Position numbers and translations under genes: made by a program
NCBI GenBank assembly: GCA_017634385.1
Contig: JAGBNN010000001.1
Coordinates: forward strand, 7,433 to 71,432
DNA: 64,000 nucleotides
DNA from: Bacilli bacterium
Lineage (GTDB): Bacteria > Bacillota_I > Bacilli_A > RF39 > UBA660
Direction: 5' to 3'
Shown: one piece after another, positions 32,994-42,187 of the stretch
Numbering within the stretch: the first letter of the stretch is position 1
Layout of the letters: each line of letters opens with the position of its first letter
The notes under the pieces: model-generated
The model's database searches: none
Told to the model about the DNA's origin: nothing
What the model saw: the letters and a program-made list of their open reading frames with translations, nothing else

Positions 32994-34954
32994 TCCATAT
33001 TTATATTTTCTTTTAGTATGTTTTTTAATATTGGATAATCATTTATTTTATCCAATATTTCTTCTGTATCTTCTTTTGCTTTCATTAATAACTTATAATC
33101 TTTTGTTATACTTGCTAATTTAAATGACATATCTCCACTTTGTCTTATTCCAAATAAATCTCCAGATCCTCTTAAGTTTAAATCTTCTTCTGCAAGTGTA
33201 AATCCATCTGATATATCTTGCATTAAATTTAATCTTTTTGTATCTTTATTAGTCATTAATATACAATATGATTGAAGTTCATTTCTTCCTACTCTTCCTC
33301 TTAATTGATGAAGAGTTGCAAGTCCAAATTTATATGCATCAAATATAACTATCATTGTTGAATTTTTTACATCTACTCCTACTTCTATTACTGTTGTAGA
33401 TATTAATATATCTATTTTTTTATTTAAATAATCTTCCATTATTTTATCTTTTTCTTTTGATGTCATTTTTCCATGAAGAATACCTATATTATTATTTTTA
33501 AAAGCTAATTTAAATTTTTTATGTAATTTTTCTATATCTTCTTCTCCATTTTCTGATTCTTCTATTAATGGAGAAATAATATATATTTGATGGTTATTAT
33601 CTAATTCTTCTTTTATCTTAACTAATACTTTTCTTATATCTTTATTATCAAATACTTTAGTAATTATTTTCTTTCTTCCAGATGGCATTGTATTTATAAT
33701 AGATATATCCATATCTCCATATATTGTAAGTGCATATGTTCTTGGTATTGGAGTTGCACTCATATAAAGTACATCAGGTAAATTTCCTTTATTTCTTAAA
33801 CTATTTCTTTGATTTACTCCAAATCTATGTTGTTCATCAGTTATTACAAGTCCTAAATTATTATATACAATATCATCTTGAATTATTGCATGAGTTCCTA
33901 TTATTATATTTACTTTTCCTTCTTTTATTCTTTCATAACTTTCTAACTTTTGTTTTTTAGTCATACTACCTACTAATAGTTCTATATTTATATCATAATC
34001 TTTTAATAAATTAGTTATATTATTATAATGCTGTTTAGCAAGTACTTCTGTTGGTACCATTAATGCTGATTGATATCCTGATAAATATAAAGCATACATT
34101 GCGATTATTGCTACTATTGTTTTACCTGAACCTACATCTCCTTCAAGCAATCTATTCATTCTCTTACTTGAATTTAAATCTTCTATAATATTATTTACTG
34201 CATTTATTTGATCTGTAGTTAATTTAAATGGTAATTCTTCTATAAATTTATTTACACGATTTACATTTATTTTTCGCTCATAACCTATATTTAACATATT
34301 ATTTTTTCTTTTTAATGCATTTATCTTAAGCATAAATAAAAATAGTTCTTCATATTTACATCTTTCTTGTGCTTTTGATACTTCCTTTACATTTATTGGA
34401 TTGTGTATTAAATTTAAAGAATTATATTTATCTAAGAAATTATATTTTTTTATTATTTTTTCTGGTAAATAATCTATTATGTCTTCTTTATTTAATGCAT
34501 TTAATATAACTTTATTTACCCCTTTATTAGTCATTCCTTTTGTTAAATGATAAACAGGTTCTATTAGTGTTTCATCTCCTATTGGATATAATTTTATATC
34601 TGAAGCTGTTAAAGTATTTTTCACTTCTTCATATTTACCTATCACAGTTATTTCTTTTCCAATATTTAAATTATTTTTTAAAAATGCTCTATTATATATT
34701 ATTACGTTTATTAATTTTCCACCTATATTTAGCTTAAATGTTAATCTATTAATTTTTCTAAAATAATTTGTTACGGGTATAGATTCTATAATACCTGATA
34801 TTATTACATTTTCTTCATTCAATGAAGTTTGTTTTAATATTTCGTATCTATATGGATAATATTCTATTAAATCATTTATATTATATATATTTAATTTATT
34901 TAATAAACTAATTGTTTTTGGTCCTATTCCTTTAATATCATTTAACTGTTTCAT
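32990..34954 (-). CDS. recG: ATP-dependent DNA helicase RecG
   Basis: Branch-migration helicase for stalled forks and recombination intermediates, 654 aa, slightly short for the family. The N-terminal wedge has IKGIGPKTISLLNKL and an OB fold. Helicase motifs are LEGDVGSGKTIVAI (Walker A, ~residue 265), ITDEQHRFGVNQR (DEQH box), YMSATPIPRTYALTIYG, TTVIEVGVDVKN, and TLHQLRGRVGRNELQSYC (motif VI). The C-terminal wedge-clasp has GSGDLFGIRQSG. It ends in TGA at 32990. It is flanked on both sides by candidate small RNAs. Confidence 0.95.
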   Translation of the reverse strand: MKQLNDIKGIGPKTISLLNKLNIYNINDLIEYYPYRYEILKQTSLNEENVIISGIIESIPVTNYFRKINRLTFKLNIGGKLINVIIYNRAFLKNNLNIGKEITVIGKYEEVKNTLTASDIKLYPIGDETLIEPVYHLTKGMTNKGVNKVILNALNKEDIIDYLPEKIIKKYNFLDKYNSLNLIHNPINVKEVSKAQERCKYEELFLFMLKINALKRKNNMLNIGYERKINVNRVNKFIEELPFKLTTDQINAVNNIIEDLNSSKRMNRLLEGDVGSGKTIVAIIAMYALYLSGYQSALMVPTEVLAKQHYNNITNLLKDYDINIELLVGSMTKKQKLESYERIKEGKVNIIIGTHAIIQDDIVYNNLGLVITDEQHRFGVNQRNSLRNKGNLPDVLYMSATPIPRTYALTIYGDMDISIINTMPSGRKKIITKVFDNKDIRKVLVKIKEELDNNHQIYIISPLIEESENGEEDIEKLHKKFKLAFKNNNIGILHGKMTSKEKDKIMEDYLNKKIDILISTTVIEVGVDVKNSTMIVIFDAYKFGLATLHQLRGRVGRNELQSYCILMTNKDTKRLNLMQDISDGFTLAEEDLNLRGSGDLFGIRQSGDMSFKLASITKDYKLLMKAKEDTEEILDKINDYPILKNILKENINMD

Positions 34955-35001
34955 AATATACCCTTTCTTTAAAATAATTATAACATATTTTCAAAAAACT
35001 C

Positions 35002-35029
35002 TTGACAAATATTAAAAAATAAGTAATAT
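35002..35029 (+). promoter_or_regulatory. promoter of candidate small RNA on plus strand
   Basis: TTGACA (35002-35007), 16 bp, TAATAT (35024-35029). An alternative -10 AATATA lies at 17 bp. Confidence 0.65.
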
Positions 35030-35035
35030 AAATGC

Positions 35036-35138
35036 TACCAATTCCCAAATGGCGAATTGGTGCTAGTATCACACTAGCCAACCCCTTTTTATTCTTTTTT
35101 ATGAAGTCGCATCTCAGGGGGAGCGACTTCTTTTTTTT
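35036..35138 (+). ncRNA. candidate small RNA, upstream of and divergent from recG
   Basis: About 103 nt on the plus strand with no gene following it on that strand for 10 kb. Hairpin 1 is ACCAATTC/GAATTGGT (35037-35061), and hairpin 2 is GCTAGT/ACTAGC (35062-35078). A CAACCCCTTTTT single-stranded stretch follows. The terminator is GAAGTCGC/GCGACTTC with eight T (35103-35138). The terminator loop contains AGGGGGA, complementary to the CCCC stretch. Its GC content is far above the surrounding DNA. No known RNA family recognised. Confidence 0.65.
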
Positions 35139-35142
35139 GCAT

Positions 35143-35166
35143 AAAAAAAGTGCTTATTGCACTTTT
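35143..35166 (-). terminator. terminator of the gene at 35154-36113
   Basis: Minus-strand AAAAGTGC/GCACTTTT with a T run. Confidence 0.85.
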
Positions 35167-36113
35167 GTTGAATAATAATAAAAATTATTATTTTCATCTA
35201 ATTTAAATGTATGAATAAATGTTGAAAGTTTATCTTCATTCTCTTCAAATAAAGCTTTTGGATCTTGACCATTAGCTATTTTTTCTGTTTTAACAGAATA
35301 CGCATATAAATCTATTGATTTTGTATCTACTGTTTCTGCATTTACTTTATCAATAATAGCAAATGCTGCTTTTTCTCTTATTATTAAATTATTATCTTTA
35401 TCTAATTTATAATCAACCATTTCACTTATTTTATCTATTGAATATAAATTACCTTTACCCATAAATAATGCCCAATATTTTTTAGTTTTTTGTACTTCTC
35501 CTCCTGGATATGGAAATTTTGTTGAAACAATATTATTTAAATCATACATTTTTTTAACTTGTTTATCCATATCTTCTATAGTAGTGTATCCATCGCCTTG
35601 ACATGTTTTAGCTTCACCACAAAAATCTGCTTCTACTTTTTCTGGAGTTGAAGATTTTACCATAATTTTATTATATGCCATAGCTAGTAATAATTCTTCA
35701 TTCATTTGATTAGTTGTTATATCTCTTCCAATATATGCATTAGGTCCATAATCATCATCATTTTTTAATCCTGTTTCATCTAAATCATACTCTGGTGAAA
35801 ATGGTACATATTCTAAATATTCTTTAGCTTCACTTTCTGTTACTGTTATTTTTTCTTCTTTTGGTTTTTCTGGTTCTTTTACATTAAAATGATCCCACAC
35901 TACATAACCTGCAAGTCCTAATACCATTAATACTAATAGTATGATAATTATTATTGGTCCTTTGCTTTTCTTTTCTTTCTTTATTTCATTTTCTTCTTGT
36001 TTAACAGGTTCAAATTCTATAGTTTCTTGTTGATCAATTACTGGAGATTGAACTGGTTGTTGAATTGGTTGTTCTTGAACTGGTTGAACATTTTGATTTT
36101 CATTATTATCCAT
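35154..36113 (-). CDS. membrane-anchored extracellular protein of unknown function
   Basis: 319 aa. Residues ~1-50 are a cytoplasmic Pro/Gln-rich region (VQPVQEQPIQQPVQSPV) followed by a Lys/Glu stretch. Residues ~53-72 are one membrane helix (GPIIIIILLVLMVLGLAGY). The remaining ~245 residues face outside and are acidic, with two cysteines in FCGEAKTCQGDG likely forming a disulfide. No named domain recognised. The architecture resembles the anchored surface protein at 17279-18358, though the outer parts differ. It has its own terminator; the start follows GTAGGGATTAAA. Confidence 0.65.
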   Translation of the reverse strand: MDNNENQNVQPVQEQPIQQPVQSPVIDQQETIEFEPVKQEENEIKKEKKSKGPIIIIILLVLMVLGLAGYVVWDHFNVKEPEKPKEEKITVTESEAKEYLEYVPFSPEYDLDETGLKNDDDYGPNAYIGRDITTNQMNEELLLAMAYNKIMVKSSTPEKVEADFCGEAKTCQGDGYTTIEDMDKQVKKMYDLNNIVSTKFPYPGGEVQKTKKYWALFMGKGNLYSIDKISEMVDYKLDKDNNLIIREKAAFAIIDKVNAETVDTKSIDLYAYSVKTEKIANGQDPKALFEENEDKLSTFIHTFKLDENNNFYYYSTKVQ

Positions 36114-36193
36114 TTTAATCCCTACTTTCTATAATAATTATAACTTATTTTACATTTTTGTAATATAGTTTTTTATTTCAATTGTAAATAAAT

Positions 36194-36220
36194 GTAAAAA
36201 AATGGCTTATTGAGCCATTT
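36194..36220 (-). terminator. terminator of the kinase-like gene
   Basis: Minus-strand AAATGGCT/AGCCATTT with a T run overlapping the stop codon. Confidence 0.85.
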
Positions 36221-36983
36221 TTAATTCTAACTTTTTTTCTTCTTTTAATTGAATAAGAAATTGCTTCATTAATTCATAATTAAATCTTCCATGACGTATT
36301 TCTGATAAAATATCTGGATTTATTTTAGTATTTTGAAATAATTCTTCTAAATAATCTTCATCTAAATGATCTTCATCTTCATATGATTCTATATCAAAAT
36401 AAAATAATTTTTCTAATATTAATAAATATAGATTCTCATACATCTTATTTCTATAATAATCTTTATCGTAATCCTCTAATTTTGTAGATTTACCATCAGT
36501 ATCAATTATTCTTATTTTTTTTAGTTTTGGCAATAATACATTTTTAGGAGTTAAATCTACATAATATATTCCATTTTTTTCAAGTTCATGTAAATTCTCA
36601 TTTATTTCTAAGAATTTATTTATCTTATATTCTTTTGATGGTATATAATCTAAAATATCTAAGTTTGGTGAATATCTATGGAAATGAGTTAATGCTCCTG
36701 AAAATTCTCCATTTATAAATACAGGTCCATATACTAAATGAGTATTTTTTACTAGATTTCTTCTTTTAGCTATTTCTTCTATTCTATATTCATTATATAT
36801 ATCTTCTTGTTCTTCAAGCAAATTAGGCCTATATATTTTTATTAAATGTTTTTTATCTAATATATATATTTTTCCTTCAGTTCCTTCTCCTATTTTTTTT
36901 AAATTTAATCCGTTTATATTATCAGTAAATATATATAATTTATTTCCATATAAATCATAATTATCTTTTTCAAGTTTTTTCAT
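36207..36983 (-). CDS. protein-kinase-fold protein with divergent catalytic motifs
   Basis: 258 aa from the ATG at 36983 (AAAGGATGATAAC ahead); an in-frame ATG 17 codons upstream lacks a site. The glycine loop is KIGEGTEGKIYIL (~residue 25-37), and the beta-3 lysine is in HLIKIYRP. The catalytic loop reads YYVDLTPKNVLL, keeping Asp and Asn (HRD replaced by YVD). The metal motif reads IIDTDGKS in place of DFG. The core residues K, D, N and D are thus present, so it may be active as a small-molecule or protein kinase, possibly of the aminoglycoside/choline-kinase branch. Substrate unknown. Confidence 0.72.
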   Translation of the reverse strand: MKKLEKDNYDLYGNKLYIFTDNINGLNLKKIGEGTEGKIYILDKKHLIKIYRPNLLEEQEDIYNEYRIEEIAKRRNLVKNTHLVYGPVFINGEFSGALTHFHRYSPNLDILDYIPSKEYKINKFLEINENLHELEKNGIYYVDLTPKNVLLPKLKKIRIIDTDGKSTKLEDYDKDYYRNKMYENLYLLILEKLFYFDIESYEDEDHLDEDYLEELFQNTKINPDILSEIRHGRFNYELMKQFLIQLKEEKKLELKMAQ

Positions 36984-37041
36984 GTTATCATCCTTTAGCA
37001 ATAAAAATATACTATTTATTTTAGATAAAGTCAATATAAAA

Positions 37042-37059
37042 CTAAGTATTTCTACTTAG
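37042..37059 (-). terminator. terminator of nifJ
   Basis: Minus-strand CTAAGTA-GAAA-TACTTAG followed by TTTTATATT; the tail is weak. Confidence 0.65.
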
Positions 37060-40000
37060 CTTTATAATTTTTATAATATTCAAATCTTTCTTTTGCATTT
37101 TCTTTATTTTGATTTAATAATTCTTTAGCAAGTTTACTATCTACTGCTTTTAACATAGTATATCTGTTTTCACCTTCTAAGAACTTATCATATAAATCAA
37201 AGTCTGGATTTTTAAAATCAAGTTCAAATTCTTTTTTATCACCATCATATCTAAATATTGGGAAATATCCTGATTGTACTGCAAGTCTTTCTTCTTCTAT
37301 TGATTTACTCATTCCTTTTTTAATACCATGATTTATACATGGAGCATATGCGATTATTAATGATGGTCCATTATGTTTTGCAGCTTCTTTAAATGCCTTT
37401 ATAGCTTGAGCCATATTAGCTCCTAAAGATATACAAGCAACATATACATTATCATAATTCATCATCATTTTAGCTAAATCTTTCTTATTTGTTTTCTTAC
37501 CCATTGAATTAAATTTAGCGACTGCACCTTTATGTGTTGATTTACTTGATTGTCCTCCTGTATTTGAATATACTTCTGTATCAAGTACTAATATATTTAC
37601 ATCTTCTCCTGAAGCCATTATATGATCTATTCCACCAAATCCTATATCATAACTCCATCCATCTCCACCTATTATCCATACATCTTTCTTTTGAATATAT
37701 CCTTTAAGTGGTATTAATTCTTTTACTTCATCGTAATTTATATTTTCCATTATTTCTTTTGTTATACTTGAATTATTCTTATTAGATAACCATTTATTAA
37801 ACATTTCTATATTTTTAAGTCCTAATCTCTTTGTTAATCTATCTTTCATTATATGTTCTATTTTATTTTGCATTAAATCTATAGTTAATTTCATTCCTAA
37901 ACCATATTCTGCATTATCTTCAAATAATGAATTAGACCAAGATACATTATAAGGATTAGATGGAAGAGATCCTCCATATATAGAAGAACATCCTGTTGCA
38001 TTTGCAATTATTATTCCATCATTAAATATTTGAGTTAGCATTTTTATATATGGTGTTTCTCCACATCCTGCGCATGCTCCTGAATATTTAAATAAAGCTT
38101 CATTAAACGCAAGTCCTTTTATTGTATTATCCATATATAATTTTTTATTTGTTACATCATTTATTTTATTATTTATTCTTTCTACGTTCTTAGCATCTTC
38201 CATCATTAGAGCTTTTGCTCCTACTTTACCAGGACAAGTATTTGCACATACTCCACAGCCTGTACAATTTTCATAAGAGAATTCTAAAGCAAATTTATAT
38301 TCAGTATTTCCTATTGTATCTATTACTACTACATTAGGATTATTTTTTATTTCTTTTTCATTTAATAATTTAGGAGTAATACATCCATGTGGACATACTA
38401 TAGAACATTGATTACACTCTATACAATTTTCTTTTATCCATCTTGGTAATCTTTCTGCGATATCTCTTTTTTCCTTTTTAGTTGTATCGCATTCAAACGT
38501 ACCATCTTTATGTTCTTCTAAATCTTTAGTAGTTAATTCATCACCTTTAAGATGACTTACATAATCAAATACTCCATTTAGATTTGTTTCTTTTTCTTCT
38601 AAATCTTTCCATTCACTTTTTACTTTTATTTTTATTATATTTTCTTCTACTTCTTTTATAGAATTTATATTATTTTCTACTATTTCTTTTCCTTTTTTAG
38701 TAAATTTATCTTTTATAGATTTTTTTACTCCTTTTAAATATTCTTCATATGGAAGAAGTTTAGTTATATTTATAATAGCTGATTCCATTATAGTACTTAT
38801 TTTATTTGGAATATTATTTTTACTTGCTATTTTATATGCATCTATTATATAAAATTTAATATTCTTTTTAGCAAGTTGTTTCTTTATATTATTTGGAAGG
38901 AACTTTTCTAATTCTTCACCTTTCTTATCTGTATTTAATATAAATATTCCATTTTTTCTTATTCCAGATAATACATCATATCTATTTAAATAAATATCTT
39001 TAGTTACTACTACTATATGAGGATTTTCTATATAGTAAGATGCTTTTATTTGTTCTTTATCTATTCTTATATGACTCTTTGTTACACCACCTGATTTTTT
39101 AGAATCATATTGGAAATATCCTTGAGTAAATCCTTCTGTTGTTTCTCCTATTTGTTTTACAATATCTTTAGATGCTGAAATCATTCCATCTGATCCATAT
39201 CCATATATTAACATTTCAATATTTTTCTTAGTATTTTTTAATTTTGCTTTCTTTAAACTTTTATTAGTTATATCATCTGTTATTCCTATAGTAAATGAAT
39301 TAATTGGATTTTTACTATCTAAATTTTTATATACTGCATATAAATCTTCTAAATTAGTATCTTTTGAAGAAAGACCATATCTTCCTCCTACTACAAATGG
39401 TTTATTTTTAACATCATTTAATATATTTACTACATCAGTATATAATACATCTCCAGTTGCTCCTGCTTCTTTTGCTCTATCTAATACTGCTATTTTTCTT
39501 ACTGTTTTTGGAAGTACGTCCATAAAATATTTTTTAGAAAATGGTCTAAATAAGTGTACTTCTATTAAACCTACTTCTTCTTTATTTTCATTTAATATAT
39601 CAACTAATTCTTTTATTGATGAACATACTGATCCCATTGCTACTATAACCTTAGTAGCATTTTTTGAACCATAATAATTAAATGGTTTATAATTTGTTTT
39701 AAATTTATCATTTACTTTTTCCATATAGTCATTTACTATATCAGGCATTTGTTCATAATATTTATTTCTAGCTTCTATATTTTGAAAATATACATCATCA
39801 TTTTGAGCAGTTCCTCTTATTTTTTTAGAATATAACATACTTTCTTTTCTAAAATTATCTATTTCTTTCTTAGGAATTAAACTCTTTATATCGTTCATAT
39901 CAAATAATTCTATTTTATTAAGTTCATGACTTGTTCTAAATCCATCAAAGAAATTTACAAATGGTATTCTTCCTTTTAATGTTGATAGATAAGATATTAA

Positions 40001-40456
40001 TGTCATATAAGGAACATCTTGTACTGAAGAAGATGCTAAATAAGAAAATCCACTACTTCTTGTAGCATATATATCAGAATGATCTCCGAATATGCTAAGT
40101 GCATGTGTTGCGACTGTTCTTGATGCTACATTTATTACACATGGTAGCATTTCTCCTGCTATTTTATACATTGAAGGTATCATTAATAAAAGTCCTTGTG
40201 ATGATGTATATGTACTTGCAATTGTACCTGTTTGAAGTGCTCCATGACAAAGTGCTATAGCTCCTGCTTCACTTTGCATTTCTACTAACTTTACTTCGCT
40301 ATTAAATATATTTTTTCTTCCGTTGTTTGCCCATACATCAATATATTCACTCATTGGTGAAGCTGGAGTTATTGGATATATTCCAGCTACTTCTGTAAAC
40401 ATATATGATACATAACTACATGCTTCGTTACCATCTATTACTTTATATTTTTTCAT
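37052..40456 (-). CDS. nifJ: pyruvate:ferredoxin (flavodoxin) oxidoreductase
   Basis: Single-chain PFOR, 1134 aa, converting pyruvate and CoA to acetyl-CoA and CO2 while reducing ferredoxin; the central anaerobic pyruvate enzyme. The domain order is standard. The N-terminal domain is EVAGIYPITPASPMSEY, then the domain with GSDGMISASKDIVKQIG. Two 4Fe-4S motifs follow in the ferredoxin domain, CIECNQCSIVCPHGC and CTGCGVCANTCPGK. The TPP domain has CAGCGETPYIKM, GCSSIYGGSLPSNPY and GGDGWSYDIGFGGIDH. DTEVYSNTGGQSSKSTH is the signature strand. It is a little shorter than the usual ~1170 aa. It points to an obligate anaerobe. Confidence 0.95.
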   Translation of the reverse strand: MKKYKVIDGNEACSYVSYMFTEVAGIYPITPASPMSEYIDVWANNGRKNIFNSEVKLVEMQSEAGAIALCHGALQTGTIASTYTSSQGLLLMIPSMYKIAGEMLPCVINVASRTVATHALSIFGDHSDIYATRSSGFSYLASSSVQDVPYMTLISYLSTLKGRIPFVNFFDGFRTSHELNKIELFDMNDIKSLIPKKEIDNFRKESMLYSKKIRGTAQNDDVYFQNIEARNKYYEQMPDIVNDYMEKVNDKFKTNYKPFNYYGSKNATKVIVAMGSVCSSIKELVDILNENKEEVGLIEVHLFRPFSKKYFMDVLPKTVRKIAVLDRAKEAGATGDVLYTDVVNILNDVKNKPFVVGGRYGLSSKDTNLEDLYAVYKNLDSKNPINSFTIGITDDITNKSLKKAKLKNTKKNIEMLIYGYGSDGMISASKDIVKQIGETTEGFTQGYFQYDSKKSGGVTKSHIRIDKEQIKASYYIENPHIVVVTKDIYLNRYDVLSGIRKNGIFILNTDKKGEELEKFLPNNIKKQLAKKNIKFYIIDAYKIASKNNIPNKISTIMESAIINITKLLPYEEYLKGVKKSIKDKFTKKGKEIVENNINSIKEVEENIIKIKVKSEWKDLEEKETNLNGVFDYVSHLKGDELTTKDLEEHKDGTFECDTTKKEKRDIAERLPRWIKENCIECNQCSIVCPHGCITPKLLNEKEIKNNPNVVVIDTIGNTEYKFALEFSYENCTGCGVCANTCPGKVGAKALMMEDAKNVERINNKINDVTNKKLYMDNTIKGLAFNEALFKYSGACAGCGETPYIKMLTQIFNDGIIIANATGCSSIYGGSLPSNPYNVSWSNSLFEDNAEYGLGMKLTIDLMQNKIEHIMKDRLTKRLGLKNIEMFNKWLSNKNNSSITKEIMENINYDEVKELIPLKGYIQKKDVWIIGGDGWSYDIGFGGIDHIMASGEDVNILVLDTEVYSNTGGQSSKSTHKGAVAKFNSMGKKTNKKDLAKMMMNYDNVYVACISLGANMAQAIKAFKEAAKHNGPSLIIAYAPCINHGIKKGMSKSIEEERLAVQSGYFPIFRYDGDKKEFELDFKNPDFDLYDKFLEGENRYTMLKAVDSKLAKELLNQNKENAKERFEYYKNYKAK

Positions 40457-40484
40457 ATTACCACCTACAATATAATTATAACAT

Positions 40485-40512
40485 AAAAAAATAACTAAGT
40501 AATTAGTTATTT
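40485..40512 (-). terminator. terminator of the lipoprotein gene
   Basis: Minus-strand AATAACTA/TAGTTATT with a T run. Confidence 0.7.
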
Positions 40513-41165
40513 TTATATAATAAAGTATATTCGTTTTCTTCTTTTACTATAGCTGGTTCTTTAGCTTCAGAAAGTATATATTCCATACCACTTTTCATTT
40601 CTTTATATTTTTCTACAGTTGGATTATCTACTGTAATATAATTTTCAAGTGGTTTGTGATCATTTCCCATATCATCTCTTGTTGTTACTTTGATATTAAC
40701 AACTTTATCACCTTGTTTAAACAATCCTGATATTGGCATGTAATAATCTGCACCATTTTGATGAGTATTTACTTTTACAACACACATTTCACCAGAATAT
40801 TCACAATCAATATATTCATATCCTGCATCATATCCAGTTATATTGTAATTATAAACGTATTTAGTTTCACCATTTGCAGCTACATATTTCCATACATATT
40901 TTGGTGTTTTATATTCATCAATTTTAAAATCAGTATCTTTTACGTTTGGATCTACATTTGTTTTATATTCTTCTACTATTTGTGCAATTGTTTGATTTGA
41001 TATTACTTCTTCTGCTTCACTAGGTCCAGCTACTTCTTCTGTATAAGCTTCTGTTACAACTTCTGTAGTTGGTTGTGGATTTTCTGCTTTTTTACCACAT
41101 CCTGTTAATAATAATGATGCTAACATAGTTGTATATATAGCCTTTCTTAATTTTATATTTTTCAT
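40503..41165 (-). CDS. lipoprotein of unknown function
   Basis: 220 aa. The signal sequence KAIYTTMLASLLLTGCGKK carries a lipobox (LLTG-C), so it is lipid-anchored outside the membrane at Cys23. A Thr/Glu/Pro-rich linker (~25-55) is followed by a beta-rich domain with two cysteines in YIDCEYSGEMCVVKV that may form a disulfide. No named family recognised. It is transcribed after, and separately from, the second WXG100 locus's neighbours. Ligand unknown. Confidence 0.75.
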   Translation of the reverse strand: MKNIKLRKAIYTTMLASLLLTGCGKKAENPQPTTEVVTEAYTEEVAGPSEAEEVISNQTIAQIVEEYKTNVDPNVKDTDFKIDEYKTPKYVWKYVAANGETKYVYNYNITGYDAGYEYIDCEYSGEMCVVKVNTHQNGADYYMPISGLFKQGDKVVNIKVTTRDDMGNDHKPLENYITVDNPTVEKYKEMKSGMEYILSEAKEPAIVKEENEYTLLYKNN

Positions 41166-41222
41166 AAAAATTCCCCTCTTTCAAAAAGCTTGTATATCAT
41201 ATCATAAATACATATATTTGTC

Positions 41223-41248
41223 AAAAAAAAAGAACATTATTTGTTCTT
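41223..41248 (-). terminator. terminator of WXG100 locus 2; 26-nt repeat copy 1
   Basis: Minus-strand AAGAACA/TGTTCTT with nine T. The 26 nt are identical to 42846-42871, the typA terminator. Confidence 0.85.
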
Positions 41249-41585
41249 AATCTGATGATATATAAGCACTATGATCAACGTAATATTTTGATGGTGATGC
41301 TATTTGACCAATATCTAATGATTTATTTGGTAAATTTTTTTCTATTTGTAATAAATTTTCTAAATAATTTGACCACCAATTATCTATTGAATCTCGTAAT
41401 TTCATTACATTATCATAATCACCCATAATATTAGACCAAATATCTTTTAAAAAAATATTTGTATTTAATTCTGAATACATTGATTCAAGTTTTTTATAAC
41501 CAGTATTTAGATTATTTGTATAAGTTGTAAAATCACTTTGTTTCAATGCATTTAATCTATTATAACTAACTAAAAATTCATTCAT
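41247..41585 (-). CDS. small helical protein of WXG100 locus 2
   Basis: 112 aa, last gene of the unit, soluble and mostly helical, without a signal peptide. Trp-containing turns DIWSNIMGDYDN and IDNWWSNYLENLL lie between helices. The C-terminal ~25 residues are Ser/Tyr-rich. The size and helix-turn-helix look place it near the WXG100/ESAT-6-like group, but the motif is not canonical. It starts 2 bp after the repeat protein, so the two are co-translated. A role as a T7SS substrate or partner is inferred. Confidence 0.6.
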   Translation of the reverse strand: MNEFLVSYNRLNALKQSDFTTYTNNLNTGYKKLESMYSELNTNIFLKDIWSNIMGDYDNVMKLRDSIDNWWSNYLENLLQIEKNLPNKSLDIGQIASPSKYYVDHSAYISSD

Positions 41586-41587
41586 AA

Positions 41588-42172
41588 TTAATGTCCCCTT
41601 CTATAAGCAGTCTGTTGTGCTGCTCTATAATTTGATGCACTTTGTGCCCTTTGGCTAGCACTTTGTTGTGCTGCTCTATAATTTGATATACTTTGTGCTC
41701 TTTGTTGTGCTGCTCTATAATTTGATGCACTTTGTGCTCTTTGTTGTGCTGCTCTATAATTTGATGCACTTTGTGCCCTTTGACTAGCACTTTGTTGTGC
41801 TGCTTGATAATTTGATATACTTTGTGCTCTTTGTTGTGCTTTTTGATAATTTGTTGCACTTTGTTGAAGTTCTATTTTTTGTTTGATTTTTTGTTGTATT
41901 GCTTGATACGCAGTTAAACTTTTTACTCGATTTTGTGCTTGTACGTATCCTGATATATTTCTCACATTTTGTTGTGCTTTTTGATAATTTGATATACTTT
42001 GTGCTCTTTGTTGTGCATTTTGATAATTGGTACTTGAATCATCATAATAATATATATTCGACCCACCTCGTGCTGAAGAACCAGTAGCGGTTTTTGTAAC
42101 TTTTCTTTGCTCAACATTCATTATTATTTGAGCTAATTCATTTAATTTTTCTATTACTGTTTCATAATCCAT
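41588..42172 (-). CDS. Gln/Ala/Ser-rich 13-residue repeat protein of WXG100 locus 2
   Basis: 194 aa. Residues 1-35 are helical (VIEKLNELAQIIMNVEQR) and may be the WXG-like head. From ~50 to the end the protein consists of a tandem 13-residue unit, QQRAQSASNYRAA and variants (QQRAQSISNYQAA, QQNVRNISGYVQA), with two 5-residue QQSAS insertions. The DNA repeats at 39 bp. A long helical or coiled, glutamine-rich rod is likely. No family recognised. It lies in the position held by the coiled-coil gene at 1940-2404 in locus 1, so it may be the locus-specific T7SS substrate or spacer. Confidence 0.65.
   Translation of the reverse strand: MDYETVIEKLNELAQIIMNVEQRKVTKTATGSSARGGSNIYYYDDSSTNYQNAQQRAQSISNYQKAQQNVRNISGYVQAQNRVKSLTAYQAIQQKIKQKIELQQSATNYQKAQQRAQSISNYQAAQQSASQRAQSASNYRAAQQRAQSASNYRAAQQRAQSISNYRAAQQSASQRAQSASNYRAAQQTAYRRGH
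41606..42036. repeat. 39-bp tandem repeat array
   Basis: The plus strand shows repeated GTGCTGCTCTATAATTTGAT-type units at 39-bp spacing, nearly identical at the 41.6-41.8 kb end and degraded toward 42.0 kb. It is entirely coding. Confidence 0.85.
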
Positions 42173-42187
42173 ATTGTTTCACCACCA

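Noticed and set aside
41578..41859. 93-codon frame with QHNKEHKVHQIIE repeats
   Set aside because: It is the alternate frame of the 39-bp repeat array; the 194-aa frame has the ribosome site, correct start and neighbour spacing.
41606..42036. Possible CRISPR array
   Set aside because: The 39-bp units are contiguous with no unique spacers and encode a continuous repeat protein.
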